The translations under genes were made by a program, and so were the position numbers. The notes under the pieces were generated by a model, which ran no database searches, was not told where the DNA came from, and saw only the letters and a program-made list of their open reading frames with translations. Shown in pieces: positions 7,347-15,261 of a stretch of DNA of 64,000 nt. The stretch is from positions 248,001 through 312,000 of the forward strand of contig NZ_JBIWCW010000003.1 in assembly GCF_044761665.1 (NCBI RefSeq), given 5' to 3'. The stretch's first letter is position 1; each line of letters starts with the position of its first letter. The stretch is from Peribacillus sp044761665. GTDB lineage: Bacteria; Bacillota; Bacilli; Bacillales; DSM-1321.

Positions 7347-7886
7347 TCATTTTTGGACGAGAATATCGTATCCTTCTCCATGTTCTTCAATGAAGGATCG
7401 TCCGGGTGATCCTATCAAGTTCTTAGCGTATATGAAATCCGACACACATAAACCTGTATGCAAAGATAATAAAATGGCGAAATAATGGATGTAATGCGGA
7501 AAAACAAAGGCACAACTGACTAAAAGAAAGGACATAAGCACAAAGGGAAGGACCAGGGTGATCAGGTATAGGTTTTTTCGGATCGGATGGTGCATATATA
7601 TTTTACATGTCAGTAAAAGCCGCCATTTAAGGCCCCAACAAGTTTTTACATTTTTACATACTAATCTCATAGGTAAGTAGTGTAATAATTTGTGAACAGG
7701 ATATAATAAAAGCAAGAGGGTAAAAAATCCCATCGTTTGATCGTCGTACAAAATGACATGAGATGAAAATACGCTAAATATTGTATAAATAAAAACAAAT
7801 GACATCAATATAGTGAAAACTGTAAAATGAAATATTCTGCAGCTCCCATACTGTTTTGATAGGTCAATTGTTTTCCATGAATTCAT
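7347..7886 (-). CDS. DUF3267-family membrane protein, YhaJ-like
   Basis: About 179 residues (185 if the upstream ATG at 7904 is used). Four or more hydrophobic segments; a central PVHKLLHYLP resembles the H-x-x-x-H of the DUF3267 putative zincin family, although the catalytic Glu expected after the first His is Lys here. Starting at MNSWKTIDLSKQYG gives GGAGG 11 nt upstream; the first ATG has only a close AAAGG. Location between prsA and yhaI matches B. subtilis yhaJ. Function unknown. Confidence 0.6.
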   Translation of the reverse strand: MNSWKTIDLSKQYGSCRIFHFTVFTILMSFVFIYTIFSVFSSHVILYDDQTMGFFTLLLLLYPVHKLLHYLPMRLVCKNVKTCWGLKWRLLLTCKIYMHHPIRKNLYLITLVLPFVLMSFLLVSCAFVFPHYIHYFAILLSLHTGLCVSDFIYAKNLIGSPGRSFIEEHGEGYDILVQK

Positions 7887-8109
7887 GTTGAAATCAGCCT
7901 CCATAGACCTTTAAATTTACTTACATACATTACGATGAATGAATGGAAAAAGCAATAGGTTTTATGGATTTTGTTTCTAGACAAAATCAGGAAAGTTTAA
8001 AGCGCATGAATTGTGGTCCTGCCCTGGATGTACGGAAGTTAAGTGGTCAAATAATAATGGGTTTTGAGCGTATGCTAAATAATGATTATTGAATGGGGAC
8101 TATATAGGT

Positions 8110-8436
8110 ATGAGTAGTATAAATGAGGAAATTGAAATACTCCGTTTTCATCAGCGACTATTACTAAAGCTGATTCATCATCCGGAGTCGAAATTGGATT
8201 ATCTTTTTGTGGAAAAAAACTTCACGGAGAAGGAAGCGGAAGAACTGATAAAAACATGTGATATGTTGAGCAAACGGTTTGAAATAGAAAAAGCGGAAGG
8301 GTACATGAATTTTCGACCGCTTTTTAGTCAATTGGAAAAAAGTTTAAATCCCAAAACAACCATAAAAGAATGTATAGAGGCTTGCCTCTCACAAGGTATG
8401 TATGTAGCTTTCATGAAGGAAATGTCTAAAATGTGA
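8110..8436 (+). CDS. yhaI: DUF1878 protein YhaI
   Basis: 108-residue predicted helical cytoplasmic protein of the DUF1878 family, as in B. subtilis YhaI (about 113 aa), next to hpr in both. Visible blocks: EEIEILRFHQRLLLKLI, EKEAEELIKTCDMLSKRFE and CIEACLSQGMYVAFMKE. ATG 8110 is used with GGGGA about 10 nt upstream; an in-frame TTG at 8089 would add seven residues. Its stop is only 2 nt from the convergent hpr stop. Function unknown. Confidence 0.82.
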   Translation: MSSINEEIEILRFHQRLLLKLIHHPESKLDYLFVEKNFTEKEAEELIKTCDMLSKRFEIEKAEGYMNFRPLFSQLEKSLNPKTTIKECIEACLSQGMYVAFMKEMSKM

Positions 8437-8438
8437 GA

Positions 8439-9017
8439 TTAAACGGCCTCAGTTTCTTTCTCTATCTTTTTTTTGGTAATCTTGCCGTCCACATCAGTGA
8501 AGTCCCGGTCGATGTTAGAGAAGGATTTTTCGAATATTTCCATGAAATCTTCCCCGTAGATATTACGGATAACAGCCATCATCTCAATCATTTCGGGAAA
8601 CTTACCGTAAAGCTCACGAAGGGGCATGGCTCCGGAAAAAGCGGAGTTGTTACTCGGTTCATATGTCTCCATTAAATCAAGGATGACTTTTTCTCCTTCT
8701 TGGGTGATCTCGATATACGTATTCCTTTTATCATTCTCTTTTTTCGAAAATGTTAATAATCCACGTTCTTCTAATTTCTTTGAAAAGTTAAAGGCAGTAG
8801 AAACATGCATGACCCCGAATTTGGCAACATCAGAAATGGAAGAGCCGTTAAGATGATACGCAATCCATAGAATATGGTGCTCATTAATGTTTAAATCATG
8901 AGGTTTAATCCATTGTTGCCAATCTTTTTCAATTGATTTCCATAATGCTTTACTTAATTGAGCAATTCGCTGACTGAATATCATTGCTTCTTTCATAGAA
9001 TAATTTTTATTCTGCAT
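8439..9017 (-). CDS. hpr: MarR-family transition-state regulator Hpr/ScoC
   Basis: 192-residue DNA-binding repressor. In B. subtilis ScoC/Hpr represses extracellular protease genes (aprE, nprE), peptide transport and sporulation entry. MarR winged-helix core about 50-125: INEHHILWIAYHLNGSSISD, FSKKLEERGLLTFSKKENDKRN (recognition helix and wing, split here), TQEGEKVILDLMETYE. SD GGTGAGC 7 nt from ATG. An obvious potential target in the window is the subtilase at 43279. Acidic/basic C-terminal tail (DGKITKKKIEKETEAV) is family-typical. Confidence 0.94.
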   Translation of the reverse strand: MQNKNYSMKEAMIFSQRIAQLSKALWKSIEKDWQQWIKPHDLNINEHHILWIAYHLNGSSISDVAKFGVMHVSTAFNFSKKLEERGLLTFSKKENDKRNTYIEITQEGEKVILDLMETYEPSNNSAFSGAMPLRELYGKFPEMIEMMAVIRNIYGEDFMEIFEKSFSNIDRDFTDVDGKITKKKIEKETEAV

Positions 9018-9207
9018 CTTATGGGCTCACCTACTTATCAGATTCTGTATATATTATTATGACAATAAAATAAAAATTAATAAAGAGAATATTAGCAAAA
9101 TTTTTAGAAAATTTAATAATCGCTAAGGAATTCCCCATTTTTCCCTAAAATATCGTGTAATTTTCTGGAAAAAATGGAGAATCGACAATGCTGAATTACC
9201 ATTGTCC

Positions 9208-9570
9208 TCAGTTCTTTGAAGACGGGATGGCTGTTTCCAGTTCTTTTAAAGAGTCTTCGATTTCTTGAACATTCTTCAATAACTCCGTTTTATTCGGTTC
9301 GATATCCTGTTTCCAATTTTCGATGACGACTTGTACATCGGATATGAAAGTTTTTACTGTCTCTTTGCTGATTTGAGTCGCTTCCATAGTATCCTCTTTG
9401 ATGTTTAACAATTTCACCTTTAATTCTTCAATGGTTGTTTTAATTTCATCGGAATTGGTTTTAATTCGACCACGGAGATCTTTCCCCGAAGTTGGTGCAG
9501 AAAGTAATGTTGCTGCCCCTGCTACAACTGTTCCGGTTAAAAAGCCGATTAGTAATGATTTTGCCTTCAT
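9208..9570 (-). CDS. yhaH: YtxH-domain protein YhaH
   Basis: 120 residues: one N-terminal Gly/Ala-rich membrane helix (LLIGFLTGTVVAGAATLLSAPTSG, about 5-28), then long amphipathic, probably coiled-coil helices (EELKVKLLNIKEDTMEATQ ... EIEDSLKELETAIP). This is the YtxH/general-stress architecture, and the position between hpr and trpP matches B. subtilis yhaH. Biochemical role unknown. I did not find a convincing sigma-B promoter by eye. Confidence 0.88.
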   Translation of the reverse strand: MKAKSLLIGFLTGTVVAGAATLLSAPTSGKDLRGRIKTNSDEIKTTIEELKVKLLNIKEDTMEATQISKETVKTFISDVQVVIENWKQDIEPNKTELLKNVQEIEDSLKELETAIPSSKN

Positions 9571-9875
9571 TTAGAATCACCTCATTTTATAATATTCATT
9601 TCGCTTAGTATGGTCTAAATCCCTGCTAGGAAAAACATCAATTGGAAATTATGTTATATAGAGATATAAATGCTATTGATAACAAAATACCATAATTTTC
9701 TTCCTTATGGAAGAGAATCTACCATTTTATCTTTATATCACAAAAATATTTTTTTAAACTTCTTTATTCACATAACGTGAAGCCTTTTTCGGAATTTTTT
9801 CATATAAAGGGAAGAACGGCATATGGATATTATAAATAAGCTGTCAGTTCTGTTGATAGGTTTGGTGGGTTTATA

Positions 9876-10055
9876 ATGATCATGATATTTTGGGTAGGCT
9901 TAATATGCTTGTGCGGGATGGGGTATTTTTTAGTGAAGGCAAAAAATCCAAGGAGTTATCCTTCTAAGAGGGTACTGCAGTCTAATGCTTTCTTCATGGG
10001 AGTTCCAGGGTTCTTTCTGCTTTTGTTATGGATCATATGGGCAATGGTCCATTAA
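9876..10055 (+). CDS. Small two-helix membrane protein, unrecognised
   Basis: 59-residue ORF, easily missed because of its size: MIMIFWVGLICLCGMGYFLV, a basic loop KAKNPRSYPSKRVLQSN, then FFMGVPGFFLLLLWIIWAMVH. The arrangement is hydrophobic, basic, hydrophobic. GGTGGG lies about 8 nt before ATG 9876; a second in-frame ATG follows at 9882. It is followed by a terminator shared with the convergent trpP. I know of no named family for it. It occupies an otherwise empty 600-nt interval between yhaH and trpP. Confidence 0.6.
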   Translation: MIMIFWVGLICLCGMGYFLVKAKNPRSYPSKRVLQSNAFFMGVPGFFLLLLWIIWAMVH

Positions 10056-10114
10056 GCATAGGCCTAGGATGAGCGGTAAGGTCATTACGGAAGAATGAAT
10101 CTATAAATAGATGG

Positions 10115-10148
10115 AAAAAAAAAGCACCGATTCATTCCGGTGCTTTTT
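10115..10148. terminator. Bidirectional terminator between small ORF and trpP
   Basis: Stem AAAAGCACCG / CGGTGCTTTT with an 8-nt loop; A-run on one side and T-run on the other. Confidence 0.88.
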
Positions 10149-10169
10149 AAAGTATGTTAATCAAGCTGT

Positions 10170-10688
10170 TTAAGCATGAACGGGTATCTTTGTCTTTTGT
10201 ACAATGCCTTTCACAATTGGATAAATAAAGACCATCGCGACTGTGTTAAGCAGTACGGCAGGAAGCACAACAGCTCCGAATAATACAACGAAAGGTCCTG
10301 GTAGGGAAACGATATAATAAGCCGAACCAAGGAAGACGGCACCAGAGATAATGGTTCCTAGGGCAGTCAGGATACTAACGCTGATAACGGAAGTTGAAAA
10401 CTTCTTAAAACCGATGAATAAAAGATAAAACAAAAAGGCTGTGACAAACTTGTCGATGACATTGGGAATTTGTCCTCCAGGGAATGTCGTAGTCATGGCA
10501 GAAATGGCTCCTGCGGCCAAGGCAACGATGAATACATTCTTTTTCTCGGGAAACAGAACAATGGCCAAAAACATCATCAGCAACATCATGTCGGGCTTCA
10601 TTCCTAAAAAGAAACCAGGAATAATAAAATGTAGGGCAGCTCCAATCCCAATTAATAGGGACAGTGACACAAGGGTTTTCGTTTTCAT
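10170..10688 (-). CDS. trpP: Tryptophan transporter TrpP
   Basis: 172-residue polytopic membrane protein of the TrpP/YhaG family that imports tryptophan in B. subtilis. About five hydrophobic segments, with the conserved FIIPGFFLGMKPDMMLLMMF (about 22-41) and TTTFPGGQIPNVIDKF (about 66-81). It lies between yhaH and serC as in B. subtilis. Its ribosome-binding site is embedded in a six-triplet TRAP-binding array (10692-10719), so translation is probably shut off when tryptophan is abundant. Confidence 0.93.
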   Translation of the reverse strand: MKTKTLVSLSLLIGIGAALHFIIPGFFLGMKPDMMLLMMFLAIVLFPEKKNVFIVALAAGAISAMTTTFPGGQIPNVIDKFVTAFLFYLLFIGFKKFSTSVISVSILTALGTIISGAVFLGSAYYIVSLPGPFVVLFGAVVLPAVLLNTVAMVFIYPIVKGIVQKTKIPVHA

Positions 10689-10691
10689 TTT

Positions 10692-10719
10692 CTCATCTCT
10701 CCTATTCTCATCTCATCTA
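10692..10719 (-). promoter_or_regulatory. TRAP (MtrB) binding site over the trpP ribosome-binding site
   Basis: Reading the minus strand 5' to 3': TAG-AT-GAG-AT-GAG-AA-TAG-GA-GAG-AT-GAG, then AAA and the start codon ATG. That is six (U/G)AG triplets, each separated by exactly two bases, the geometry bound by the 11-subunit TRAP ring. The SD (AGGAG) lies inside the array, so TRAP-tryptophan would block ribosome access. In B. subtilis trpP is a known TRAP translational target. Confidence 0.88.
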
Positions 10720-10818
10720 ACAAATTCTTCAACAATGCACTATTGCTTGTTGCAAGAAGTTTAAAATATTATATCATAGGACCTATACTTTTAGAAGTGA
10801 AAACAAACGACCAGAACA

Positions 10819-11922
10819 TTAATGGGCTTGGGTTTCTTTTGCCGTGTATGCAGCTTGGAATTTTTTCATGAACGCCGCTAGATCCTTGCAATGAGAAAGG
10901 GGAACGGCATTATAAATGGATGCTCTGCAACCTCCAATAGAACGATGTCCGTTAAGTCCTACGAATCCAGCTTCTTTCACTTCTTTCAGGAATTGCTTTT
11001 CGGCTTCTTCGCTAGGAAGTGTGAACGTTACATTCATATGTGAACGGCTGTCAAGAAGGGCATGGCCTTTATAAAAACCGTTGCTATTATCAATGATATC
11101 ATATATGGCTTTAGCTTTTTCTGCATTGATCTCGGCAATTTTCTCTACGCCACCCTGTTCTTTTGCCCAGTCCAATACAAGGGATAACAAGTAAATCGCC
11201 AGTGTTGGCGGTGTATTATATAAAGAGTTGTTTTTTGAGTGAATAGAATAATTAAGCATGGAAGGAATCTTGTCATTCTCGGTAATTAAATCTTTACGGA
11301 TAATCACGACGGTGATACCCGAAGGTCCCAAGTTTTTCTGGGCGCCTGCATAAATGATGCCGAATTTACTGACATCAATTTTTCTACTAAGGATATCACT
11401 CGACATATCAGCTACCAGTGGGACGCTTCCTGTCTCAGGAAACTCCTTCCACTGTGTGCCGTAAATGGTATTGTTACTCGTAATGTGCAGATAGGCAGCA
11501 TCTTCATTCGATTCAATATCTGTAATTTTTGGAATGTAAGTATATGTATCATCTTTGGAAGAGGCAACAACGGCAGTTTCCCCAACCTTTTTCGCTTCCT
11601 TTAAAGCTTTTTCCGACCAAGAACCAGTCAGGACGTAATCCGCGCATTTACCATCTTTCAATATGTTCATCGGAATCATGGAAAATTGTAGGCTGGCTCC
11701 TCCTTGTAAAAGAAGAACTTCATAATTATCTGGAATCTCCATCAATTCTTTCAATGTTTGAATGGCGTGATTGTGAATCTTTTCGAATTCTGCGCTTCTG
11801 TGGCTTAATTCCATGACAGACATGCCTGAATCCTCAATATTCAACCATTCACTTTGTGCTCTTTGCAAAACTTCCAATGGAAGGGCAGCAGGCCCCGCGT
11901 TAAAATTACGTGCACGTTTCAA
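10819..11922 (-). CDS. serC: Phosphoserine aminotransferase SerC
   Basis: 367-residue PLP enzyme converting 3-phosphohydroxypyruvate and glutamate to phosphoserine and 2-oxoglutarate (serine, and B6 pathway). Begins MKRARNFNAGPAALP; QGGASLQFSMIPMN (about 75-88), ADMSSDILSRKID, and YAGAQKNLGPSG with the PLP-binding Lys; C-terminal HRSIGGCRASIYNAV contains the phosphate-binding HRSIGG. Full length. Transcribed separately from hit, which ends at its own terminator upstream. Confidence 0.97.
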   Translation of the reverse strand: MKRARNFNAGPAALPLEVLQRAQSEWLNIEDSGMSVMELSHRSAEFEKIHNHAIQTLKELMEIPDNYEVLLLQGGASLQFSMIPMNILKDGKCADYVLTGSWSEKALKEAKKVGETAVVASSKDDTYTYIPKITDIESNEDAAYLHITSNNTIYGTQWKEFPETGSVPLVADMSSDILSRKIDVSKFGIIYAGAQKNLGPSGITVVIIRKDLITENDKIPSMLNYSIHSKNNSLYNTPPTLAIYLLSLVLDWAKEQGGVEKIAEINAEKAKAIYDIIDNSNGFYKGHALLDSRSHMNVTFTLPSEEAEKQFLKEVKEAGFVGLNGHRSIGGCRASIYNAVPLSHCKDLAAFMKKFQAAYTAKETQAH

Positions 11923-12061
11923 TATATATTCCCCCTATACAGTAATGTGTGAAAGTATCTAAGACTATTTATATCCTACCAGAAAATGAATTTGAATTGG
12001 AGGAAAATTTAGAATTTTGAAGGTGGGGGTGCATTAGGTGCGACTGATTCGAAGCATGGGA

Positions 12062-12096
12062 AAAATAGGACCTTGGGCTTTGGCAAGGTCCTATTT
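12062..12096 (-). terminator. Terminator downstream of hit
   Basis: 14-bp stem AAAATAGGACCTTG / CAAGGTCCTATTTT, symmetric enough to work on both strands; located after the hit stop codon on the minus strand. Confidence 0.88.
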
Positions 12097-12137
12097 TGAT
12101 CTAGGTTTCCCCCTATAAATATATGCTTAGGAAGAGC

Positions 12138-12560
12138 TTATTTAATATGCTGGGCAATGGACTCAGCAATTTCTTTTAAATCTTCGGGTGTGTACTCGCT
12201 CGTATGTGTTTTCCAAACGGCACCAAACCCATCGTGTTCACCATGACGCGGAATCAAGTGCATATGGAAATGGAAGACGGATTGCCCGGCTGCTTCACCG
12301 TTGTTGTTTAAAATGTTCAATCCGACAGGCTGAAATTCCTGTTTCAACGCACGGGAAATTTCCGGTACGACTTCAAATAGATTTTTGGCTATCTCGGGCG
12401 TTAATTCATAAATATTTTCCTTATGTACTTTAGGGATCACCAGTGTATGGCCTTTGGTCACTTGGCTGATATCAAGAAAGGCCAATACATGTTCGTTTTC
12501 AAATACTTTCGTACTTGGAATATCCCCATTGATGATCTTGCAGAAAATGCAATCGCTCAT
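12138..12560 (-). CDS. hit: HIT-family nucleotide-binding hydrolase (Hint-like)
   Basis: 140-residue cytoplasmic protein with N-terminal zinc-like CIFCKI (about 4-9) and the catalytic histidine triad HFHMHLIPR preceded by GQSV. Family members hydrolyse AMP-lysine or AMP-amino acid conjugates. Start ATG at 12558-12560, with GGAGTG 6 nt upstream, excludes 28 residues of an upstream in-frame extension. In B. subtilis hit is divergent from ecsA, as here; here the interval is enlarged to 660 nt and holds repeats. Confidence 0.95.
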   Translation of the reverse strand: MSDCIFCKIINGDIPSTKVFENEHVLAFLDISQVTKGHTLVIPKVHKENIYELTPEIAKNLFEVVPEISRALKQEFQPVGLNILNNNGEAAGQSVFHFHMHLIPRHGEHDGFGAVWKTHTSEYTPEDLKEIAESIAQHIK

Positions 12561-12634
12561 ATAAAACACTCCATTCGCTATTTTGGTTAATCGTACCATA
12601 GCTTGATTCCCCACGAAAAGAAAAAACATAAAAA

Positions 12635-12661
12635 CAGGATGCAACTAAACGTTGCACCCTG
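12635..12661 (-). terminator. Minus-strand terminator upstream of hit
   Basis: Stem CAGG.TGCAAC / GTTGCA.CCTG (one mismatch), loop TAAAC. On the minus strand it is followed by TTTTATGTTTTTTC, so it would stop a transcript entering from 12.7-13.2 kb before hit. No recognised gene precedes it. Confidence 0.6.
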
Positions 12662-12912
12662 CTTGTTTGAAAAAGGGGGAAAGTTGCTTCAATTATATAA
12701 TCGCATTAGCATCTAAATTCTCTGCGACAAACACCTCATCTACAATAGAGTAAAATTTTGGTTATCTGGTTAGAGTTTTTCCATTCAAAGCAACCATCTC
12801 CTATATCTTTAAAGTTATATCAACTTACAAAGCATATTCGATTATGATTGAATGTTTCTGCTTTTACGTGCAAGAGAACCATCTCCTTGCTCGAAACGAT
12901 TTTAATAATTTT

Positions 12913-13063
12913 AATGAAGCTTCTGGTATGATTCAGTTATACGTCTTTGACTGACACCTCATCTACAATTTGAATGTGAATCAATTGTAATGAAACTTTT
13001 GGGTAATTCAGCTTTATACGTCTTTAACTGACACCTCATTTACAATATGATGTGAATCACTTG
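12913..13063. repeat. Tandem direct repeat, two units of 76 and 75 bp
   Basis: Unit A 12913-12988 and unit B 12989-13063 both start AATGAA and share TACGTCTTT(G/A)ACTGACACCTCAT(C/T)TACAAT and ATGTGAATCA; a third AATGAC begins at 13064. They diverge by scattered substitutions and a few indels. Minus-strand frames end IVDEVSVKDV (stop 12937-12939) and IVNEVSVKDV (stop 13014-13016). Confidence 0.75.
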
Positions 13064-13225
13064 CAATGACTAACCCCTTCTTCCTTACTTATGATAGCCA
13101 TAATATCGAAAAAATATAATTGGTTATTTAAGGTAATTTTAAAATGAGTACACTCGACTATATAAAAACAGGAGAATTTGGTAAAATGAAAAAAAGAACG
13201 TTTATATATAGAAAGGATCGTTTAT

Positions 13226-13969
13226 ATGTCCTTATTGGAAATTAAGCAACTAGTCGGGGGATACACGAAGACACCCGTATTAAAAGGAATAAGTTTTGAT
13301 ATTCAACCCAATGAGCTTGTCGGATTGATCGGACTCAATGGTGCCGGGAAAAGTACGACGATAAAACACATCATCGGACTCATGGAACCGAAAGGCGGAA
13401 GTGTGTCCATTCATGGGAAAACACTTGCCCAAGATCCTGATACATACCGAAAACAATTTACATATGTTCCAGAAACACCAATTTTATATGATGAGCTGAC
13501 GCTTGAAGAGCATTTGAAGCTGACGGCCATGGCACATGGTATGGAAGAATCCGTCTATAAGGAGAGAATGAATGCCCTCTTGAAGGAATTCCGTATGGAA
13601 AAAAGACTGAAATGGTTTCCAGCCCATTTTTCAAAAGGCATGAAACAGAAAGTCATGATCATGTGTGCCTTTTTGGTCCAACCATCTTTGTATATAGTGG
13701 ATGAGCCATTTGTAGGTCTCGATCCGCTTGGCATTCAATCCCTGCTCGATTTAATGAAGAAGATGAAGGAGAGTGGGGCGGGAATACTAATGTCCACCCA
13801 TATCCTGGCGACTGCGGAACGCTACTGCGATTCTTTCATCATCTTGCATAATGGGGAAATAAGGGCAAAAGGGAATTTAGAACAGCTCCGTGAACAATTT
13901 TCGATGCCGGGAGCTACGCTTGACGATTTGTATATCCAGCTGACGAAGGAAGAGAACGGCCATGAATAG
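13226..13969 (+). CDS. ecsA: ABC transporter ATP-binding protein EcsA
   Basis: 247-residue cytoplasmic ATPase partnering EcsB. In B. subtilis Ecs affects protein secretion, competence, sporulation and intramembrane proteolysis by RasP. Walker A GLNGAGKST (36-44), degenerate signature FSKGMKQKVMI, Walker B LYIVDEPFVGLDP, switch His in MSTHILATAERYCD. SD AAAGGA 8 nt from ATG. The stop overlaps ecsB by 8 nt, so the two are translationally coupled. Confidence 0.96.
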   Translation: MSLLEIKQLVGGYTKTPVLKGISFDIQPNELVGLIGLNGAGKSTTIKHIIGLMEPKGGSVSIHGKTLAQDPDTYRKQFTYVPETPILYDELTLEEHLKLTAMAHGMEESVYKERMNALLKEFRMEKRLKWFPAHFSKGMKQKVMIMCAFLVQPSLYIVDEPFVGLDPLGIQSLLDLMKKMKESGAGILMSTHILATAERYCDSFIILHNGEIRAKGNLEQLREQFSMPGATLDDLYIQLTKEENGHE

Positions 13970-15170
13970 CCAAGGTCTTTGGAAGGAAAGGTATATTCTC
14001 TACATCCAAGAAATGCAAAAATACCTTCGCTACATCTTTAACGGCCATCTCGTTTTCGTGATGGTATTGGTATTAGGCGGACTTGCTTATTATTACAGTG
14101 ACTGGGTGAAAACATTGGATGGTGATTTTCCGGCTGAGTTGATCATGGCCGTTGTGTTAGGTATCCTTGTGACACGAAGTCCTATCAACACATTCTTAAA
14201 GGAACCGGATACCGTATTTTTATTGCCGCTTGAAACGAAGTTGAAAAGCTACTTTAAGAATTCCTTGATACTAAGTTGGTTCATGCAAGGATTTTTGCTC
14301 TTGATCATGCTGATCGTGTTCATTCCGATGTATGCAAAAGTTACAGGAGCAAGCGGTAAGGATTTTGGGTTCATTCTGCTTGCTTTACTCGTCATGAAGT
14401 ATTTGAATTTGGCCATGCGCTGGCTGGTGCTGAAATACCAGGATGTATCCGTGAGCCTTTGGGACTCGCTCATCCGCTTTGTACTCAATGGCGTGTTGCT
14501 TTATTTTGTTTGTTCGAAAGCGCATATCCTGTATGTACTTGTGACCATCATTTTAATGCTTGCGTTATATCTATATTACCGCAATGCAACCAGGAGCCTT
14601 GTCCTGAAATGGGACCGTTTGGTTGAACTTGAAAACAAAAGGATGACAGCCTTTTACAGAATTGCGAATATGTTCACCGATGTTCCTCATTTAAAGGGGA
14701 AGGTGGCGCGGAGGAAATGGTTGGACGGATTATTGGCTTTCATCCCATACGGTGAGAAATCCACTTACAACTACCTGTATGCCCGAACATTGTTGAGGTC
14801 GAATGATTATGTAGGTCTCTGCTTCCGGCTGACAGTCATAGGCTCTTTCATTCTGGTGGTGTTTACAAACATCTGGGCCCATTTAATTGTCACCTTCTTA
14901 TTCCTATTCATGACGGCTCTGCAGCTTTTACCGGTATGGAAAGTGCATGAATGGAAAGTCTGGGTATCCTTATATCCATTGCCTGCAAAAATGAGGGAAG
15001 CGGCAGTCATCAAGTTCATATCGTACTTCCTGTTGTTTGAGGCATTAGTCTTTTCCTTGACCCTTTTAGTAAAAGGGGAATGGATGTCCACTATAGCCGT
15101 ATTGGCCTTAGGGTTCATTTTCATTCTAGGTTTTAAAGGATATGCAACGAAAAAAATTAAAAACTTTTGA
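13962..15170 (+). CDS. ecsB: ABC transporter membrane protein EcsB
   Basis: 402-residue polytopic membrane partner of EcsA. Hydrophobic helices cluster at about 25-75, 100-180 and 280-400. Conserved EcsB stretches include TRSPINTFLKEPDTVFLLPLE (about 67-87, transported substrate unknown) and ARRKWLDGLLAFIPYGEKST. Starts inside the ecsA end; followed by a hairpin terminator that separates it from ecsC. Confidence 0.95.
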   Translation: MNSQGLWKERYILYIQEMQKYLRYIFNGHLVFVMVLVLGGLAYYYSDWVKTLDGDFPAELIMAVVLGILVTRSPINTFLKEPDTVFLLPLETKLKSYFKNSLILSWFMQGFLLLIMLIVFIPMYAKVTGASGKDFGFILLALLVMKYLNLAMRWLVLKYQDVSVSLWDSLIRFVLNGVLLYFVCSKAHILYVLVTIILMLALYLYYRNATRSLVLKWDRLVELENKRMTAFYRIANMFTDVPHLKGKVARRKWLDGLLAFIPYGEKSTYNYLYARTLLRSNDYVGLCFRLTVIGSFILVVFTNIWAHLIVTFLFLFMTALQLLPVWKVHEWKVWVSLYPLPAKMREAAVIKFISYFLLFEALVFSLTLLVKGEWMSTIAVLALGFIFILGFKGYATKKIKNF

Positions 15171-15177
15171 CCGCGGG

Positions 15178-15213
15178 AGCTGATTTTTTGTTGAGAGAAA
15201 TCAGCTTCTTTTT
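15178..15213 (+). terminator. Terminator between ecsB and ecsC
   Basis: Stem AGCTGATTT / AAATCAGCT with an 11-nt loop and a long T run; suggests ecsC is only partly co-transcribed with ecsAB. Confidence 0.8.
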
Positions 15214-15261
15214 TTGTGGGATTTAAAACTAAAATATCACTTGAGGGTATATACATGAAAT

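Larger units (their letters stand above)
12561..13225. other. 665-nt intergenic region between hit and ecsA with degenerate repeats
   Basis: No gene I can name. Contents: the minus-strand terminator (12635-12661); three copies of ACACCTCATCTACAAT (12731, 12954, 13031; the last with one mismatch); two copies of AACCATCTCC (12792, 12877); a tandem 75/76-bp repeat (12913-13063); and the ecsA promoter zone. On the minus strand each ACACCTCAT copy reads as the end of a short ORF, IV(D/N)EV(S/F)V. Read as decayed or very small minus-strand peptide genes. Confidence 0.6.

Noticed and set aside
13144..13245. 33-codon ORF running across the ecsA start (MSTLDYIKTG)
   Set aside because: No SD, overlaps the ecsA SD and start in another frame; most likely chance.
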